A stretch of DNA of 42,680 nt from Pseudomonas sp. MWU15-20650. GTDB lineage: Bacteria > Pseudomonadota > Gammaproteobacteria > Pseudomonadales > Pseudomonadaceae. Numbering within the stretch: position 1 is the first letter of the stretch; every line of letters starts with the position of its first letter. The stretch covers positions 1-42,680 of the forward strand of contig NZ_JALJFG010000045.1 in assembly GCF_023242475.1 (NCBI RefSeq), read 5' to 3'. Under the pieces are notes generated by a model that made no database searches, was not told the origin of the DNA, and saw nothing but the letters and a program-made list of their open reading frames with translations. The position numbers and the translations under genes were made by a program. Positions 39,733 to 42,680 of the stretch are shown here, piece by piece.

Positions 39733-42252
39733 CTAGCGGCTTTCTTCAGGTTTGACGGCGCCAGGCTCGACGGGCGACTCGGTTGCACCATCGACACGGT
39801 GCAGGGCCACCTGGCGGATCGACAGACGAATGTCGGCCGGCAGCACGCGTTTCGCTGCGCCTTCAGCCAGTTCGCCCAGCAGGTCGTGATAGCCCAGCTT
39901 GCCGGCGTCGTCACGACGCAGCACATCTTGCTCCAGCAGCGTCTGGATGAAATGTCGGAAAAGGCTCTTGTCGAAGAACTCCGGGGCATTGAGGCCGTGC
40001 AGGATCGACAGGCGCTGGGCCATGATCGTGCACAAGTCTTCCAACTCTTCGGCGCTGATGCTGTTCTGGCCGCTGTTGAGCAGCAGCGAGATCGCCATGT
40101 AGAAGCGTTGCAGGGTCTGGGCAATGCTCTTGGACAGCAGCGTCAGCAGCACAAAGTGCCGTGAGCTCGGCGCCGGGCGCAGGTAGACGTCGTTCTCGAA
40201 GCGCAGCAGGCCCTGTTCGACAAACGCCTCCAGCCATTGGTCGACCACGCTGTCCAGCTCTTCCAGCGACCAGCGGATAAACAGCTCCGATTGCAGGTAC
40301 GGGTAGAGCGCGCGGGTATAGCGCAGAATCTGTTCGCGGCTCATCCGCGAGCTGCTTTGAAAGAAGCTCGCCAGCAACGCCGGCAGGGCGAAAATATGCA
40401 GCACGTTGTTGCGGTAGTAAGTCATCAGGACGGCGTTCTGTTCGTCCAGGTAAACAATCTTGCCCAGGGCGTCGCTCTGCTCCGACAGCAGGTCCATGTC
40501 CTTGACGTGCTTGATCAACGCCAGGCCATCGCCTTCCGGCAGGGTGGTGTGCGGCGAGTACGGCACGCGACGCAGCAGCGCCAGGTACAGGTCCAGCTGG
40601 CGCGCCATGGCTTGTTCATCCAGGGCCAGGCGCGTGGTAGAGAGCAGTGCCAGGGCCACCAGGTTCACCGGGTTCACCGCTGCGGCTTCGTTCAAGTGCC
40701 GCGCCACCTGCTCGCCGAGGCGGTTGGTGGTTTCGTTGAGCCACGCCGGCTTGTAGTTCGGGCCCAGTTCCTGGGCGCGCCAATTGGGCTGCTCGGTGTC
40801 GAGGAATTCGGCCAGCTTGATCGGCTCGCCGAAGTTGACCGCGACCTGGCCAAAGCGCTGCTTGAGCGCGCCAACCACCTTGAAAATATCGAAGATCGAT
40901 TCTTTCTTCTTGCTCGCGCCGCGCAGTTCGCCGAGGTAAGTGCGACCTTCGAGCACGCGCTCATAACCGATGTACACCGGTACGAACACGATGGGCATGC
41001 GCGAGGAGCGCAGGAAGCTGCGCAGGGTAATCGCCAGCATCCCGGTTTTCGGTTGCAGCATGCGCCCGGTGCGCGAGCGCCCCCCTTCGACGAAGTACTC
41101 CACGGGGAAACCTTTGGTGAACAAGGTATGCAGGTATTCGTTGAACACCGAGGTGTACAGCGGGTTGCCCTTGAAGGTGCGACGCATGAAAAACGCACCG
41201 CCACGGCGCAGCAGGCTGCCGATCACCGGCATGTTCAGGTTGATCCCGGCGGCGATGTGCGGCGGAGTCAGGCCATTCTTGAACAACAGGTAGGACAGCA
41301 GCAGGTAGTCGATATGGCTACGGTGGCAAGGTACGTAGATCACCTCGTAGCCCTGGGCAACCTTTTGCACACCTTCGATGTTATTGACCTTGATGCCGTC
41401 GTAGATCTTGTTCCAGAACCAGCTCAATACCACTTCCAGGAAGCGGATCGCGGTGTAGGTGTAGTCCGAGGCAATTTCGTTACCGTAGCGCAGGGCCTGG
41501 GCCTTGGCCTTTTCCGGGCTGATCTTTTCGCGCTCGGCCTCATCCAGGATGGCCTGGCGCACCAGCGGCATATTGACCAGGCCCTTCACCAGGTTGCGAC
41601 GGTGGGACAGGTCGGGGCCGATCACCGCCGTCTTGAGGTTACGGAAATGCACACGCAGGATGCGCTGGGCCATGCGCACGGTGCGTTCGTGGCCTTTGTT
41701 GTGCTCGATCAATTCACGCAGGTTGATTGGCGCGGAGAATTGTACCCGGGTCTTGCGGCCCAGGATCAGGATGCTCAACAGCCGACGTAGACGCCCGGTG
41801 ACCGCCCAGCTGTCGGCAAACAACAGTTTCCACGGGCTGGACTCGCTTGCCGGAGATTGCCCCCAGAACACGCTGACCGGAATGATTTGTGCATTCTCTT
41901 CGGCGTGCTCGGTCAGGGTGTTGACCAGCCGGGTCAGGGTTGGCGGCGCACCGCGCTTGTCCTGGCGGCCAAGCCAATCCGGGTCGGGCGTGAGGTAGAA
42001 GAACGCCGCGGGCTCCAACAGCGGGCCGACCGACACCGGCAGTACCGGGCGTGGCAGGCCGGCCTTGGTGCATTCGGCATCGACCACGGCCAGTTCGGTG
42101 AGAGAGGGCGATTGCAGGACGTAGAACACCGGCCGGCTGCGGTCGAGGTTGAGGGTTAGGGACGACTGGTTGATCGTCTCCGAGCGAACCCAGAGGTACA
42201 ACAGTCGGCGCAAGGTGCCAAACACCAGACGGCGGAACGGGGAGCGGGTCAT
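39733..42252 (-). CDS. plsB: Glycerol-3-phosphate acyltransferase PlsB
   Basis: PlsB transfers an acyl group from acyl-ACP/acyl-CoA to sn-glycerol-3-phosphate, the first step of phospholipid synthesis, at the inner membrane. The 839 residues are the usual length. The HX4D catalytic motif is CHRSHIDYLLLSY with His310 and Asp315. Further acyltransferase blocks are GGAFFMRRTFKGNPLY, FVEGGRSRTGRML and VFVPVYIGYERV. The C-terminal 350 residues carry no catalytic motif, as in other PlsB proteins. The ribosome binding site of ATG 42252 is weak, and a terminator-like hairpin lies 21-42 bases upstream. Divergent from the cold-shock gene. Confidence 0.96.
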   Translation of the reverse strand: MTRSPFRRLVFGTLRRLLYLWVRSETINQSSLTLNLDRSRPVFYVLQSPSLTELAVVDAECTKAGLPRPVLPVSVGPLLEPAAFFYLTPDPDWLGRQDKRGAPPTLTRLVNTLTEHAEENAQIIPVSVFWGQSPASESSPWKLLFADSWAVTGRLRRLLSILILGRKTRVQFSAPINLRELIEHNKGHERTVRMAQRILRVHFRNLKTAVIGPDLSHRRNLVKGLVNMPLVRQAILDEAEREKISPEKAKAQALRYGNEIASDYTYTAIRFLEVVLSWFWNKIYDGIKVNNIEGVQKVAQGYEVIYVPCHRSHIDYLLLSYLLFKNGLTPPHIAAGINLNMPVIGSLLRRGGAFFMRRTFKGNPLYTSVFNEYLHTLFTKGFPVEYFVEGGRSRTGRMLQPKTGMLAITLRSFLRSSRMPIVFVPVYIGYERVLEGRTYLGELRGASKKKESIFDIFKVVGALKQRFGQVAVNFGEPIKLAEFLDTEQPNWRAQELGPNYKPAWLNETTNRLGEQVARHLNEAAAVNPVNLVALALLSTTRLALDEQAMARQLDLYLALLRRVPYSPHTTLPEGDGLALIKHVKDMDLLSEQSDALGKIVYLDEQNAVLMTYYRNNVLHIFALPALLASFFQSSSRMSREQILRYTRALYPYLQSELFIRWSLEELDSVVDQWLEAFVEQGLLRFENDVYLRPAPSSRHFVLLTLLSKSIAQTLQRFYMAISLLLNSGQNSISAEELEDLCTIMAQRLSILHGLNAPEFFDKSLFRHFIQTLLEQDVLRRDDAGKLGYHDLLGELAEGAAKRVLPADIRLSIRQVALHRVDGATESPVEPGAVKPEESR

Positions 42253-42272
42253 AGGCGTGCTGCTTCAAGTGG

Positions 42273-42294
42273 AAAAAACCGAGCATGCGCTCGG
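42273..42294 (-). terminator. Terminator-like hairpin in the plsB leader
   Basis: On the minus strand CCGAGC-GCAT-GCTCGG is followed at once by six T (42273-42278), then the plsB start 21 bases on. The stem is six bp. It has the form of an intrinsic terminator placed inside the 5' leader, so attenuation is possible. Confidence 0.55.
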
Positions 42295-42352
42295 GCGGGT
42301 AGTGTGCCGTATTCGTCGAAAATCGGCAAAAAAGCGGCGATGTAAACTTGAG

Positions 42353-42380
42353 TTGATCGTTTTCGAGCCTGTCTTATACT
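42353..42380 (+). promoter_or_regulatory. Sigma-70 promoter of the cold-shock gene
   Basis: TTGATC (42353-42358), 16 bases, TATACT (42375-42380). The leader to ATG 42434 is about 46 bases. Confidence 0.7.
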
Positions 42381-42433
42381 CGGCAGTTCAATGCGAGCGA
42401 CTCAACAATAAAAAGCATGTGGGAGTAAAACAG

Positions 42434-42643
42434 ATGACAACGCGCGAAACCGGCAATGTGAAGTGGTTCAACGATGCAAAGGGTTATGGCTTTATCCAGC
42501 GTGAAGACGGCAAGGATGTGTTTGTGCACTACCGCGCCATTCGCGGTGACGGTCACCGTTCCCTGGCCGAGGGCCAGCAGGTGGAATACGCCGTGGTGAC
42601 GGGCGAGAAGGGGTTGCAGGCGGAGGATGTGGTGGGGCTTTAA
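42434..42643 (+). CDS. Cold-shock-domain protein (CspA family)
   Basis: This 69-residue protein is a single OB-fold that binds RNA and single-stranded DNA: GNVKWFNDAKGYGFIQRED (RNP1 as KGYGFI), then DVFVHYRAIRGDGHRSL (RNP2). The RNP2 ends in HY rather than the commoner HF or HH, and the C-terminus (VVGL) is typical. It is likely an RNA chaperone of the CspA/CspD group; cold induction is not shown by the sequence. GGGAG lies 9 bases before ATG 42434. Confidence 0.93.
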   Translation: MTTRETGNVKWFNDAKGYGFIQREDGKDVFVHYRAIRGDGHRSLAEGQQVEYAVVTGEKGLQAEDVVGL

Positions 42644-42660
42644 GACCACCGCGGAACCCC

Positions 42661-42680
42661 TGTGGGAGGGGGCAAGCCTG
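42661..42680 (+). repeat. Start of a REP element at the window edge
   Basis: TGTGGGAGGGGGCAAGCCTG is the GTGGGAGGGGGC REP type also seen at 14870-14881. The rest lies outside the window. Confidence 0.6.

Noticed and set aside
1..42680. CRISPR array, tRNA, rRNA, prophage or complete insertion sequence
   Set aside because: No spaced direct repeats, no cloverleaf with CCA end, no transposase or integrase motif seen on either strand.

Overview
The window is chromosomal DNA of a Pseudomonas, most likely of the P. fluorescens group (SBW25-like). The evidence is the complete wspABCDEFR chemosensory operon, the gene order prfB-lysS ... ppc-adk-tsaB ... rsmJ-mexL-mexJK ... plsB (from memory the PA3708 to PA3673 order of P. 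aeruginosa PAO1), high GC content, and REP elements of the GTGGGAGGGGGC and GTGAGCGGGCTTGCC types. No rRNA, tRNA, CRISPR array, prophage or intact insertion sequence was seen.

Layout. 0-6 kb: kup potassium uptake, an old-yellow-enzyme flavin reductase, a truncated acetyltransferase, a 61-residue ORF, and opgD (periplasmic glucan) on the minus strand. 6.4-14.8 kb: the Wsp surface-sensing operon, from receptor WspA to the diguanylate cyclase WspR. 15-17.8 kb: prfB, with its programmed +1 frameshift, and lysS. 17.9-21.7 kb: a TetR regulator, a lipoprotein, a QEGLA-motif (DUF1704, MATCAP-like) putative metallopeptidase, a lipid-anchored hydrolase and a small membrane protein. 21.8-23.5 kb: a harpin-like mini-gene, then two minus-strand envelope lipoproteins (LptF-type OmpA protein and a DUF4398 protein). 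23.7-31.5 kb: housekeeping genes (ppc, adk, tsaB, rsmJ) and small conserved hypotheticals. 31.5-36.4 kb: a MexL-MexJK-type RND efflux locus with a divergent operator region. 36.4-38.5 kb: an accessory islet of lower GC. 38.5-42.7 kb: DUF4197, a YbaY-type lipoprotein, plsB, and a cold-shock-domain gene.

The most interesting signal is a set of three hrp-box-like promoters (GGAAC[C/G/T]-N15/16-CCACNNA). These are the sites used by HrpL/RspL-type ECF sigma factors of type III secretion systems. Each lies on the plus strand 58-83 bases ahead of a small orphan ORF: a 95-residue, Cys-free, Gly-rich protein with the helix / Gly linker / helix plan of small harpins (box is a perfect consensus match), and an 85- and a 69-residue ORF side by side in the accessory islet. 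No type III apparatus gene is in the window, so these would be orphan, dispersed members of a Hrp/Rsp regulon. The islet also holds three strong RNA-structure candidates: a 12-bp leader hairpin, an intergenic hairpin and a possible H-type pseudoknot.

Other points worth a look are a Cys4/His cluster in WspD, a terminator-like hairpin directly upstream of plsB, an AlgU-like promoter before the lipoprotein pair, an in-frame stop in the 36.5 kb membrane-protein gene, and an internal sequence duplication in the 30.0-30.6 kb protein. All functional calls rest on reading motifs by eye. No database search was run.
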